Part shown: positions 8,731 through 17,658 of the stretch, one piece after another
Position numbering within the stretch: the stretch's first letter is position 1
Layout of the letters: each line of letters starts with the position of its first letter
Assembly (NCBI GenBank): GCA_021521415.1
Contig: JAIQDT010000061.1
Coordinates: forward strand, 4,588,001-4,652,000
Direction of reading: 5' to 3'
Length of the DNA: 64,000 nt
Source: Bidens hawaiensis
Lineage: Eukaryota; Streptophyta; Magnoliopsida; Asterales; Asteraceae
Notes under the pieces: model-generated
What the model saw: only the letters and a program-made list of their open reading frames with translations
Databases searched by the model: none
What the model was told of the DNA's origin: nothing
Position numbers and translations under genes: made by a program

Positions 8731-10794
8731 ATCTGCAACAAACGAACAAAGTTAGATAAACGTTAAGGCATAGCACAAGTTCGCTTGTTACCATGAGCGA
8801 AGTTGTGATAAAATCTGTATAGGCGAAGTTTAAGTTGGGGCGAAGTTGGGAACAACTTCGCTTCATCTTTAAGTTCGTCTGATAACTAACAAGTTAAAAG
8901 GTCCAGGCGAAGTTAATGTTAACTTCACCTCACCACAACATCGCCTCAGGCGAAGTTAAGCCTCAGGCGAAGTTACGGATAACTTCGCCCAAACCCTAAG
9001 TTCGCCTGAATCTGAATCGACAACAGTAAGCAGATTCAAATTCAAAAATCTGATGTTTCATGGTTAGTTTGACGATTGAGAGATCCGAAACACATGATTT
9101 TTAGGTTGTTTAGACGATCAAACTGATTAGAACCACGTAAAACAAGTATGAAAAAGCCGATTGAACGGTCCGAAGGTCCGAGGTCCATAACCGGGTCGAA
9201 TAGACCTCTGATTAACATCGGAGAACAATGATTATACGATATAATGACACCACGAACCTTGAATCGTAACGGAAACTGAGAAAAAGAACAAGGAATCGGA
9301 ATAAACGACAAGTTCGCCGGAAAACTGGATAAGTTCGCCGATAAATACGGAGGATAAGTTCGCTGAGTTTGAAAATACTGAACGAATGACCTTAAGTATT
9401 CTTTATATAGGGGCGGAGTTACACAGGCGAAGTTATTCACAAGTTCGCCTGTTTAACAACTTCGCCTATATTTACAAAATCAAACCTTATAATTTGAACA
9501 TTTTTCAATTAATTTTTAAAACTTCCCTCTAAGAATTAAATGACACGATCAAGTCCAAGTAACCGGATATAAAAGCATACAACTACATAAAAAGAAAACT
9601 TTTAACAATTAAAGTTTAAGGGATCAAATTTCAGTCTTTACAAGGGACTACTACGTTTTAGAAAAGATCCGAACAGGAATCATACTAATTACGTGACTGT
9701 CACATAGATCCGTGTTTAGCTGTATTATGACATAAAGAAACAGGTTGTAGGCAGGTAAATAACTTAAAATGGTTTTCATCATCTCTGTGATACGAGTTAG
9801 GTTCAATTATGCCACAAAATTTAAGTGGGCAACAACTCCGAGATTATGATGCCTCCTATCTATTCTCAAAGCGTATTTGGCTTTTCCCAAGTCACCCCGA
9901 ATTGACTTCGACCCATAGTGTCTGATTAAGTTTGTAAGTACTCTTCATGTGATTCCCGTTCTCTTTCTTACTCCATGATTGAGAAGTCTTGACATTTTCA
10001 GCTATAGAATGTTTCAATAACTCCTAATTTTTTTTTTTTTTTTATGATAAACATTTACATAGACTTCAGAGTAGTAAACAACTGCAAGTCCCGAATCTGG
10101 ATCACTGCAGTTTCTTCACACACTATCTTTGCGGGAATCAGAACACTTACGGGCTCGTGTATGACTGGGTAATCGCTTTTCTGCCTATCATTCGGAAAGA
10201 TATATATGAAGACATGCAAAACTCGTAAGGAGTTTCCACGTAAAATCGAGGAGATTTAGTTTGTATCACATCTATTTTTACGCACCATAAAAAGCTACCA
10301 TGACATACAATGACTGTTCTAAAGCCTTTTAAGCCTAATAACTTCACTAGTTAAGCACACAAAAGCAGTATATCTATCATTTTCCATAGTTGGATCAATT
10401 TTCTGTTAAACATAGCAAACGAACTTCTTACGAAGTAGTAGACTTGAAAAATAATTTCATTTCCCTTTAAAAAATTTTAACATTAATCGCCCCGACCAAA
10501 ACAAAGTCTTCAGGTAAACGGCTATCCCGAAGATCCAATGGATCAGCTGGACCGACCACATACTAGTATGTGTCCTTCTAACTAAGTATGTTCGACTAAT
10601 TTTAAGCGAAAGAATGAAAACTCATCATAAACCGCCCCGGTCACTTTCAGTCATCTGGTTAATGGCTATCCTCAAATTCTACAAATAGAAAATGAGGACC
10701 AAACATATCCTAAGACATGTCCTTCAAACTGAGGCAACCGACATAATTCTAAGCGATAGCGACCTTTTTTTTTTAATAAACATAAAAAGCATGG
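8731..10794 (-). other. Element A noncoding spacer between pol and ORF3, with motif arrays
   Basis: This is about 2.1 kb without a supported gene. Clusters of AACTTCGCC/GGCGAAGTT and AAGTTCGCC motifs in both orientations occur at about 8780-9010 and 9305-9470. Two degenerate copies of a roughly 130-bp block (each with CGCCCCG near its start) lie at about 10490-10620 and 10630-10760, just after pol. A T-run occupies about 10027-10044. A 132-codon frame at 9042-9440 shows no recognisable domain and overlaps the motif array, so I do not call it a gene. Confidence 0.65.
8733..8755 (-). promoter_or_regulatory. Putative splice acceptor just upstream of element A ORF3
   Basis: On the minus strand a CTAAC branch-point-like sequence (8751-8755) is followed by a T-rich tract (TTTGTTCGTTTGTTG) and CAG (8733-8735), then AT and the ORF3 start codon. 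Element C has the same arrangement at 33798-33826. This would permit a spliced subgenomic message for ORF3. I did not identify a donor. Confidence 0.6.
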
Positions 10795-12762
10795 TTACTC
10801 GGGATTGATCATCCCATTCAACTCAATAAGGTTTTGAAATCTTGTTTTGTCAAACGTTTTAGTATAAAGATCAGCGAAATTATCAAGCGTATCCACCTTT
10901 TCAAGCACAATCAGTTTCTTCTCAGCACAATCCCGTATAAAATGATGACGTATGTCAATATGTTTAGTTTTACTGTGCTTCACGGGATTGTTAGTTACTG
11001 AGATAGCAGCTGTGTTATCAATGCAAATAGGAGTAAATAAGAAATTCAGACCATAGTCGCGCAACTGTTGTTGAATCCAAAGAACCTGGGAGCAGCAGTT
11101 GGATGCTGCCATGTATTCTGCTTCACAGGTTGAAATTGCGACTGAAGTCTGCTTCTTGCATTGCCACGACACCAATCTGGCACCAAGAAACTGACATCCT
11201 CCAGTTGTTGACTTCCGACTCTGATTGCACCCTCCATAATCAGAATCTGTGTAAGCGACTAGCTCTAAGTCTCCTCCTCTCGGGTACCACAACCCCAGCT
11301 TCGGCTTGCCCTTGAGATACCTCAGTATCCTCTTCACACCCTTCAGATGAGATTCTTTTGGGTTTGCCTGAAAGCGTGCACAAAGACAAACAGCAAACAT
11401 TATATCAGGCCTAGAAGCAGTTAAGTACATTAAAGAACCTATAATAGCCCGATATTGAGTTGGGTCCACATCTGCATCACCGTCTGACTCAGCACCCAAT
11501 TTGTGATTGACGCAGATTGGAGTGTCGAATGGAGTGCTGTCCTCCATCTTGAAGCGTTTGAGCACATCATGGACATACTTGGTCTGATGAATGAACATCC
11601 CATCCTTCTTCTGATCAACCTGCAATCCTAAAAAGAAAGTTAGTTCACCCATAGCACTCATTTCAAACCTTTTCTTCATGACAGACTCAAACTCCTGACA
11701 CATGGAGACTTTTGATGCAGCAAAAATAATGTCATCCACGTAGACTTGCACCAGCAGGAAGTCGCTTCCTTCTCTCTTGAAGAACAACGTGCTATCAATC
11801 GTCCCTCTTTCAAACCCATTTTCAAGCAAGTAATCTGATAAAGTTGAGTACCAGGCACGAGGTGCCTGATGAAGTCCATACAACGCCTTGCTTAACTTGT
11901 ACACGTGGTCTGGAAAGTCTGGGTCAGGAAAACCCGGAGGTTGCTCAACATACACTACCTCATCAACTTTCCCATTCAGAAACGCACTTTTCACATCCAA
12001 CTGAAATACCTTCATCTTCTTATAAGCAGCAAACGCCAAAAACAATCTAATGGCTTCCAACCTTGCCACAGGAGCGAACACTTCATTATAATCAATCCCC
12101 TCTTGTTGATTAAAACCTTTAACGACTAGCCTCGCCTTGTTTCTTATGATAATCCCTTTCTCATCTCTCTTGCACTTAAACACCCATTTTGTGCCTATCG
12201 CATGCACATGCTTCGGTTTTTCAACCAAAGTCCAAACTTCCATTTTCTTGAATTGAGCCAACTCTTCTTGCATAGCTTCGACCCACGAGCTGTCCTTGAG
12301 AGCCATTTGATAATTCTTCGGTTCAATCTGGCTGATAAAGCAGGTGTACAAGCATTCGTTGATTATGCCTGTCTCCTTGATGCTTGTGTAAACACAGGTG
12401 TGCTCATTCAAGCTACGTCTTGTTTGTACACCGGAGGACACATCACCAATCACATTCTCCAAAGGGTGATCTTTATGAATTCTCGTGGTCGGAACAGAAC
12501 CGACATGCAAATTGTCTTCCAAGTTAGAAGAGAGCTCGTCAATGGTTGTTTCATGCTGAGAGTGAAATGGATTGAAAAATTCGTCTTCAGTCGAGGCAGC
12601 AGGGGTATCGATAGCATTTGATGAGGAAGGTTGACATTTATCGATCAGCTGTCTTTGCAATATGTTTTCTTCCTCATCAAGGATCATCTTCGTAGCAACT
12701 CTCTCTTCTTCTTCAGCAATATCCAAATACGGTATGTTAAAAGACTTAAAAAAGTTTAACAT
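10795..12762 (-). CDS. pol: Element A reverse transcriptase and RNase H
   Basis: The 655-residue frame is the C-terminal half of a Copia polyprotein, which copies genomic RNA to DNA and degrades the RNA strand in the particle. The RT domain spans about 175-420 with KWVFKCKRD, QLDVKSAFLNG (catalytic Asp near 256) and the YVDD box at 341-344. RNase H spans about 495-640 with TDSDYGG, the CEAEY motif and IDNTAAI, ending in the Copia-typical DLYTKTFDKTRF. Residues 1-170 are the acidic linker that follows integrase. It is one base out of phase with the integrase frame, the shift lying around an A-run (plus strand 12748-12753). The enzyme domains themselves look intact. Confidence 0.92.
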   Translation of the reverse strand: MLNFFKSFNIPYLDIAEEEERVATKMILDEEENILQRQLIDKCQPSSSNAIDTPAASTEDEFFNPFHSQHETTIDELSSNLEDNLHVGSVPTTRIHKDHPLENVIGDVSSGVQTRRSLNEHTCVYTSIKETGIINECLYTCFISQIEPKNYQMALKDSSWVEAMQEELAQFKKMEVWTLVEKPKHVHAIGTKWVFKCKRDEKGIIIRNKARLVVKGFNQQEGIDYNEVFAPVARLEAIRLFLAFAAYKKMKVFQLDVKSAFLNGKVDEVVYVEQPPGFPDPDFPDHVYKLSKALYGLHQAPRAWYSTLSDYLLENGFERGTIDSTLFFKREGSDFLLVQVYVDDIIFAASKVSMCQEFESVMKKRFEMSAMGELTFFLGLQVDQKKDGMFIHQTKYVHDVLKRFKMEDSTPFDTPICVNHKLGAESDGDADVDPTQYRAIIGSLMYLTASRPDIMFAVCLCARFQANPKESHLKGVKRILRYLKGKPKLGLWYPRGGDLELVAYTDSDYGGCNQSRKSTTGGCQFLGARLVSWQCKKQTSVAISTCEAEYMAASNCCSQVLWIQQQLRDYGLNFLFTPICIDNTAAISVTNNPVKHSKTKHIDIRHHFIRDCAEKKLIVLEKVDTLDNFADLYTKTFDKTRFQNLIELNGMINPE

Positions 12763-14104
12763 AGTCGAAAAACTCAGCAGGTCCGTTGCTTCGTTTTAGC
12801 GGTTGGTAACTTGTGATATCGGTGTTACACACCACCTCAACCTTGCTGGTCGATGTATTAAAGACACATCTGGTGGGAGTCCCAACAACATAACCGACTA
12901 AGATTCCTTCATCGGCTACTTCACCAAATTTAGAATTTGTCTTTAAAATCGAACAAGGGGACCCGAATGGTTCAAGACCACTCAACTTGGGCTTTCTCCC
13001 ATACATAAGCTCATAACACGTTTTACCAAGTCTTTTAACAGTTAAGACTCTATTCAGAACATAACAGGCTGTAGCAACAGCTTCAGCCCAAAACACCACA
13101 GGAAGCTTCGAATCAGCCATCATTGTTCTGGCTCCTTCAATTAACGTTCTGTTCTTCCTTTCAGCCACTCCATTCTGTTGCGGTGTATACGGAGCGCTGT
13201 ATTGGTGTTCGATCCCTTTCTGAAGGCAGAAGATCTCCATCTCAAAATTCTTGAACTCCGTTCCATTGTCACTCCTGATGAACTTAACCCTTTTACCCAT
13301 AACGTTCTCAACTTTGGTAATCAAATTCTTCAACATCTGAGCCGTTTCATCTTTTGATTTCAGGAAATATACCCACGAATATCGTGAGTAATCATCAGTG
13401 ATCACCAAGCAGTAAGAAGTACCTCCTAGACTTTTTGCATTCACGGGACCGAAGAGATCCATGTGAAGCAATTCTAGGGTACTGGCAATTGAATTGACTT
13501 TCTTGGTGAGATGGGATTTCTTGTGCTGCTTTCCCTTCTTGCACGCTATACATTTATCTTCAAAATTGAAACTCTTCAAGGGAACGCCCAGCACAAGTCC
13601 ATTCTTGACAATGTGGTTCATCTTCCGAAGATGAATGTGCCCCATTCTCCTATGCCACAATTCGGACTCCGATTCGCTCGCTTTTGTCATAAGGCATGAT
13701 TCTTCCGTGGCCATTTCAGTCGACCTCATATCCATAATATACGTATTTCTTTCACATGGAGCCTTCATCACAATCCACTCCTCTGGTATCTGAAAACCAG
13801 GTTGCAACACAATCGCCTCATTCTTTGTAAAATGAACGGTGTACTCCTTATCACAGATCTGCGACACACTCAGCAGATTGTGCTTCAATTCTTCCACAAA
13901 GTTAACTTTCTCCAATATCATCTTTCCGTTCGACACCGTTCCCATTCCTGTAATCTTTCCTCCACTTTCACCTGCAAAGCTCACTCTCCCTCCTTGAACA
14001 GGTTTCAAATCGTGTAACAAGTATTTGTTACCCGTCATGTGCCGGGAACAGCCGCTATCCACAACCCAAAGATTGTTGGCAGCCCTGTTCAACTGTTCCT
14101 GCAC
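12746..14104 (-). CDS. pol: Element A protease and integrase
   Basis: The 452-residue frame begins with the Copia protease (active site D16-S17-G18 in VVDSGCSRHMTG). The GAG-pre-integrase zinc finger follows (H151, H156, C185, C188), then the integrase core with D216, D279 and E315. The protease would process Gag and the integrase would insert the cDNA. The frame starts directly at the acceptor-like CAG at 14099-14103 with no proper ATG, so translation probably depends on joining to gag. It ends at a frameshift near 12750 before the RT frame. All catalytic residues that I can place are present. Confidence 0.9.
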   Translation of the reverse strand: MQEQLNRAANNLWVVDSGCSRHMTGNKYLLHDLKPVQGGRVSFAGESGGKITGMGTVSNGKMILEKVNFVEELKHNLLSVSQICDKEYTVHFTKNEAIVLQPGFQIPEEWIVMKAPCERNTYIMDMRSTEMATEESCLMTKASESESELWHRRMGHIHLRKMNHIVKNGLVLGVPLKSFNFEDKCIACKKGKQHKKSHLTKKVNSIASTLELLHMDLFGPVNAKSLGGTSYCLVITDDYSRYSWVYFLKSKDETAQMLKNLITKVENVMGKRVKFIRSDNGTEFKNFEMEIFCLQKGIEHQYSAPYTPQQNGVAERKNRTLIEGARTMMADSKLPVVFWAEAVATACYVLNRVLTVKRLGKTCYELMYGRKPKLSGLEPFGSPCSILKTNSKFGEVADEGILVGYVVGTPTRCVFNTSTSKVEVVCNTDITSYQPLKRSNGPAEFFDYVKLF

Positions 14105-14122
14105 AATAAAGCAAAAGATTAG
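14099..14122 (-). promoter_or_regulatory. Putative splice acceptor at the element A gag-protease junction
   Basis: On the minus strand CTAAT (14118-14122) is followed by a T-rich tract and TTGTGCAG, and the protease codons start in phase immediately after. The gag stop TAA (14119-14121) overlaps the branch-point-like bases. Equivalent arrangements are at 24164-24188 (C) and 40853-40877 (E). Confidence 0.55.
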
Positions 14123-15084
14123 AATTTAGGGACCCAAGACCAATTGGTCTTGGATCTATACATCCCAAACTTTGGCTTTCCAAAGTTAGTCTCTGGATAA
14201 TTCCTGTAAGTCCTATTAGGATATCTCCTTGAAGATTGATTGTAAGGCCTTCCAAACCTTTGTGAATTGAAAGAATTATAGCTTGTGGTTTGGTTATTAG
14301 CAGTGTAGAACTGAGATTTGTTTCTATGAAAACCTGAATTAGTCACATTTTTGAATTTTGAATGGTTTTCATTTTTAGCAGTATGATAATTACTATTAGG
14401 CTTATTCTCAGTTTTAGTAGGCCTTACACCTCTGAATCGCTGCTTCAGAGGGCCATCTGCAACTAGGTGCCCTAATTGATTACACCTAAAACAACACCTA
14501 TGCTCAACCTTTTTATCAACCGGTGTTTTAGATGTCGAGGCTTTATTACCACCCGTTCGTCTCACATATGGTGGGACGTACGGGTTTAGTGGAGTACTCT
14601 TTTTATTCGTCTTATCTTTCTCTCCACCATTGGGTAATACCACCTCCTCTTTTGCCTTACCAGAATCGGATGACTTATCCGAATCCGATGAGACTGGACT
14701 TGGATCAGAAATTTTAACACTTGAAACAGGCGAACTTGTTTCGCCACCACTAACATTTGGTTCTTTACAAGTTACTTTAACTGGTACTGTCTGAGCAACC
14801 TCAAAGTCAACAGATTTCTGAACACTAGGGTTAAAAGTGTAATTGTGATTATAAGGTGGTGGAACCTCATGATAACCGATTCCTCCTCTCTTAGCAGAGG
14901 AAGCTTGATCACTAACAAGGTGATCAAGAATAGCAGAGGAATTTCTGAACTGCTCTAGTTTTCTATTCAGTTCCACCACTTTTACCTGGTGATCAGCAAT
15001 CTGTTTTTCTCTATCAGCAATTAGTTTGGTTTTTTCTTCCAAAACTTCATAGCTTAAATCAATCACTTCAATTTTTTTCAGCAA
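14119..15084 (-). CDS. gag: Element A Gag C-terminal region with second zinc knuckle
   Basis: This frame continues Gag after a one-base shift in a T7 run (15072-15078). It starts with a coiled-coil-like segment (EVLEEKTKLIADREKQIADHQVKVVELNRKLEQF). A linker with KRGGIGYHEVPPPYNHNYTF follows, then a C-terminal zinc knuckle CCFRC-GHLV in which the last Cys is replaced by Gly. The tail is basic, rich in Asn, Ser and Tyr, and probably binds RNA. The same GLGYVEIPPPFNQDY motif occurs in C. It stops at TAA 14119-14121 before protease. The initial ATG at 15084 is an accident of the frameshift. Confidence 0.8.
   Translation of the reverse strand: MLKKIEVIDLSYEVLEEKTKLIADREKQIADHQVKVVELNRKLEQFRNSSAILDHLVSDQASSAKRGGIGYHEVPPPYNHNYTFNPSVQKSVDFEVAQTVPVKVTCKEPNVSGGETSSPVSSVKISDPSPVSSDSDKSSDSGKAKEEVVLPNGGEKDKTNKKSTPLNPYVPPYVRRTGGNKASTSKTPVDKKVEHRCCFRCNQLGHLVADGPLKQRFRGVRPTKTENKPNSNYHTAKNENHSKFKNVTNSGFHRNKSQFYTANNQTTSYNSFNSQRFGRPYNQSSRRYPNRTYRNYPETNFGKPKFGMYRSKTNWSWVPKF
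14134..14153 (-). other. Perfect 20-base palindrome just before the element A gag stop
   Basis: The sequence CCAAGACCAATTGGTCTTGG is its own reverse complement, and pairing extends three bases either side with one mismatch. The gag stop lies about 13 bases beyond it. Elements C and E have hairpins with related CAAG/CTTGG arms at the same place. Confidence 0.85.
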
Positions 15085-16636
15085 GTTTTGTTTTTAGACT
15101 TTTAACATCTTTTTCACAGGCTTTTATTTTGACTTTATAGCTAATTTCTCTTGCTTTTGTAAAATGATGATCTTCTTTTAGGGTTTTAAATTCAGCATCC
15201 AACCTAACATACTGATCGGTTATAGTTGCTAATTGCTCAGACAAGTTTTCACATTTAGAACATGTAGGTTTAGAACATACCTCGGAGAGCTGGTCTTTAA
15301 CATCTGCCATAAAAGCTTTTTCTTCTCCGGTAACCTTCTCACTTTCTTCAGTTTCAACCTTCGCCAAATTTGCCTGCTCAAAAGTTTCTTCAGAATGCAA
15401 GTTCCAGTTGTATTCTCCATCTCCTCTGGAAATCATTGCACTATAATCTTTAGAACCCCCACTTTGCTGTGTAGACCTGCCCTGACTTCGTTCCACACGC
15501 TCATTCATGCATTCCTTTGCAAAGTGGCCGTTTTGCTGACAGTTGTAGCATCTCACCTTCATCTTGTCAAACCCTGGCTTTCCACCGACAAACTTTCTTC
15601 CGGTCTTTCTCATAAACCGCTTCACTCTTCTTACGATCATAGCCATCTGCCATTGCAAATCCATTTCCTCCAGATCATCAGCATCAATCTGGTCATAGTC
15701 TTCATCCAACACAGCTGGATCAACAGTCTTCCCTTGAATGTAGTTCTCATAGGAAGCAATAAAAGAAGCATAGAGACCAAACTGCTCTTCAGCAGACTTG
15801 ACACTCATAGGCATCTTGGAGTAGTTGTTGCTGGGAATACTTGGAGAGTAACTACTCTTGCTTACCTGGGGTTGAGAACCACTCGATCCACCTGCTACAT
15901 AGCAAACATCACCATTTGTGTTGACTGACACATGACCCTCATGTGATGAGTTTGCGCCCGACTCTCCCTTCGAGTAGTAGGCAGCAGATTCAGTCTTCGA
16001 TCCTGAGCTAGTGTTGACTTTAGCTCCATACATACCTGGATCTTGAACCTGATCCATAGGTGTCTCTTTTCTGACCATGTTAAGCTCAAAGGTTCTGAGC
16101 TTGTTGACTGCCGTTTCTAGATCATATGTGGGAAAATCTTTGTCTTCCCTCATCAGCACAGTGTACATCTCCCATTTTGGTGGGAGAGCATCTAGAAGCT
16201 TCTCAACTATTTCTTCTTCTCGGTAGGAAATTGAATAGTTGCTCAATTCAGTCATCAGATGGTAATATCGAGTGATAATATCATCTAAAGATTCATTCTT
16301 CAAATACTTGAAGACTGAGAACTGGGTTTTGAGCAATTTTATCTTTGAAGCACGGATTCCTACATTCCCTTCAAATCTGTTCTCAAGAGCTTCCCAAAGC
16401 TCTCTTGCTGACGTATACTTTCTAAACGTATGAAGGATCTCTTGTGGAAGAGCCATAGTAATAGCAGCATGAGCCTTGCTCTCGGCCTCATACATCTTTT
16501 TCTCTTCTTCTTCCATTTTGCTATATTTTTTGATTTGATCACGACCTTCATACTCCATAACTGGTGGAATATAACCATCCTGGATGCATACCCACATCTT
16601 AGCATCCTGACGTATTGTATGAACCGATCCTTCCAT
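15068..16636 (-). CDS. gag: Element A Gag, capsid and first zinc knuckle
   Basis: The main Gag frame of 522 codons has a UBN2/retrotrans-gag-like capsid region (about 1-190, with ITMALPQEIL, LWEALENRF, IITRYYHLMTELSN). It is followed by a CCHC zinc knuckle CYNCQQNGHFAKEC at 363-376 and a long acidic and coiled-coil region to the end. Gag packages genomic RNA and forms the particle. The true start is upstream in another frame (16637-16732), because a one-base shift near 16615 separates them. The frame ends at the 15072-15078 homopolymer shift. Confidence 0.88.
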   Translation of the reverse strand: MEGSVHTIRQDAKMWVCIQDGYIPPVMEYEGRDQIKKYSKMEEEEKKMYEAESKAHAAITMALPQEILHTFRKYTSARELWEALENRFEGNVGIRASKIKLLKTQFSVFKYLKNESLDDIITRYYHLMTELSNYSISYREEEIVEKLLDALPPKWEMYTVLMREDKDFPTYDLETAVNKLRTFELNMVRKETPMDQVQDPGMYGAKVNTSSGSKTESAAYYSKGESGANSSHEGHVSVNTNGDVCYVAGGSSGSQPQVSKSSYSPSIPSNNYSKMPMSVKSAEEQFGLYASFIASYENYIQGKTVDPAVLDEDYDQIDADDLEEMDLQWQMAMIVRRVKRFMRKTGRKFVGGKPGFDKMKVRCYNCQQNGHFAKECMNERVERSQGRSTQQSGGSKDYSAMISRGDGEYNWNLHSEETFEQANLAKVETEESEKVTGEEKAFMADVKDQLSEVCSKPTCSKCENLSEQLATITDQYVRLDAEFKTLKEDHHFTKAREISYKVKIKACEKDVKSLKTKLAEKN

Positions 16637-16732
16637 GCAACGAAATCGGTTCCCTTCAGCAATCTTGGGGCCTTAGTAGCTGACCCTGCTTCAACCTCCA
16701 TCTTCACTAACTCAGAGATGTTAATCGACGAC
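16610..16732 (-). pseudogene. gag: Element A Gag N-terminus in a shifted frame
   Basis: A real ATG at 16730-16732 opens MSSINISELVKMEVEAG followed by PRLLKGTDFVAWKDRFIQYV, a typical Copia Gag N-terminus. This frame runs into non-Gag sequence after about 16615, while the Gag sequence continues in the 15068-16636 frame. A one-base indel therefore separates the start from the body. The preceding leader has motif-array hairpins. Confidence 0.75.
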
Positions 16733-17213
16733 ATCTTTCCCGAAAAGTAAGAAACCCGAAAAAAAATCAAAAAATTTTCTGAAAAGTACTGTAGGCGAAG
16801 TTACGGATAACTTCGCTTAATCCTTAAGTTCGCCGCTGATTAACTTCGCTGAAGAACTTCGCAGATGATTAACTTCGCTTAAGGTAAGCGAACTTAGGAG
16901 GTAGGCGGAGTTGTAGAGAACTTCGCTGAGTTAGGCGAACTTGAGAAGGTAGGCGAAGTTGTGGATAACTTCGCTTAACCTTATATCTTCGCCGAAACCC
17001 TACGTATCCTGACGGCAACTTCGCCTGATGAACACGGACGTTTTTGCAGATCTGAAATCTGGATTTTACGAGGTTTTTGACGGTGCAAAGGCTTGATTAC
17101 GATGGTAGGAGGTAAGATTGACTCAAAAACACAGAAAACACGTCCCGCGAATAGTCGAAACGGGACGATTTCTACACCCGCGTGAATATCCCGAACCACA
17201 CAATCGAGCAAAA
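16733..17213 (-). other. Element A leader with AACTTCGCC/GGCGAAGTT array
   Basis: About 480 bp between primer site and gag contain a dense array of the element's inverted motif at 16790-17030. GGCGAAGTT, AACTTCGC and AAGTTCGCC alternate and can fold into several hairpins. There is no gene. The position matches where a packaging signal would lie, but that is inference. Confidence 0.65.
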
Positions 17214-17225
17214 GCTCTGATACCA
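17214..17225 (-). other. Element A primer-binding site (initiator Met)
   Basis: The minus strand reads TGGTATCAGAGC, complementary to the 3' end of plant initiator-Met tRNA, two bases inside the 5' LTR. Confidence 0.93.
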
Positions 17226-17227
17226 AT

Positions 17228-17653
17228 TGTAGGTTCCCTGGATGGATCGCACGAGATATTTCGATTAACTCAGGTGCGGAATCCCTACGTAGATCGTTAC
17301 GAGTATTGAACACGAATCACACGAACACACGAAACGAACACACGTTATATAATAACTCAAACACGTGATACGATATCACTATTACAGACACACGTTACTG
17401 CCCTCGTTACAACTCGAACAAACTAACACAAACAACTAACTGGAACTTCACTAAGCCGTAAGCTAGGTATATAAATACACGACAACTTCGCCTGGCATGT
17501 TCAGGCGAAGTTGTCCATAACTTCGCTTGACTAACAAGTTCGCCTGTTAAGCGAACTTGTCAGTAACTTCCCTTAAACATACAAAACATAATTAAACATT
17601 ACAGACTCGATTACAGACACTAGACTATGAACTACTGGCATTATGCACCAACA
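17228..17653 (-). repeat. Element A 5' LTR
   Basis: It is 426 bp and matches 5364-5789 except at eight positions. The TATA-like sequence is at 17468-17477, the first hairpin at 17481-17515 and the second hairpin is also present. Confidence 0.93.
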
Positions 17654-17658
17654 ACCCC
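17654..17658. repeat. Right target-site duplication of element A (acccc)
   Basis: This matches acccc at 5359-5363. The B LTR sequence resumes immediately after it. Confidence 0.93.

Larger units (their letters stand above)
5364..17653 (-). mobile_element. Element A: 12.3-kb Copia/Sirevirus-like retrotransposon with a third ORF
   Basis: The element has matching 426-bp LTRs, perfect TSDs, an initiator-Met primer site, a polypurine tract, gag, protease-integrase, RT-RNase H and then about 5 kb of further DNA holding a large third ORF. The order protease-integrase-RT-RNase H defines Copia. The size, the long Gag with separated zinc knuckles and coiled coil, and the extra ORF after pol match the Sirevirus lineage. 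The LTRs differ at 8 of 426 sites. Coding lesions are few: frameshifts near 16615, 15075 and 12750, plus several breaks in ORF3. Confidence 0.92.

Noticed and set aside
15233..15928. A 231-codon frame antisense to gag of element A
   Set aside because: It is the complement of well-supported Gag coding sequence and shows no recognisable motif.
5364..17653. Calling ORF3 of element A a retroviral envelope gene
   Set aside because: The position fits, but I see no signal peptide, membrane helix or glycoprotein features, and the KRKR and acidic segments suggest an intracellular protein.
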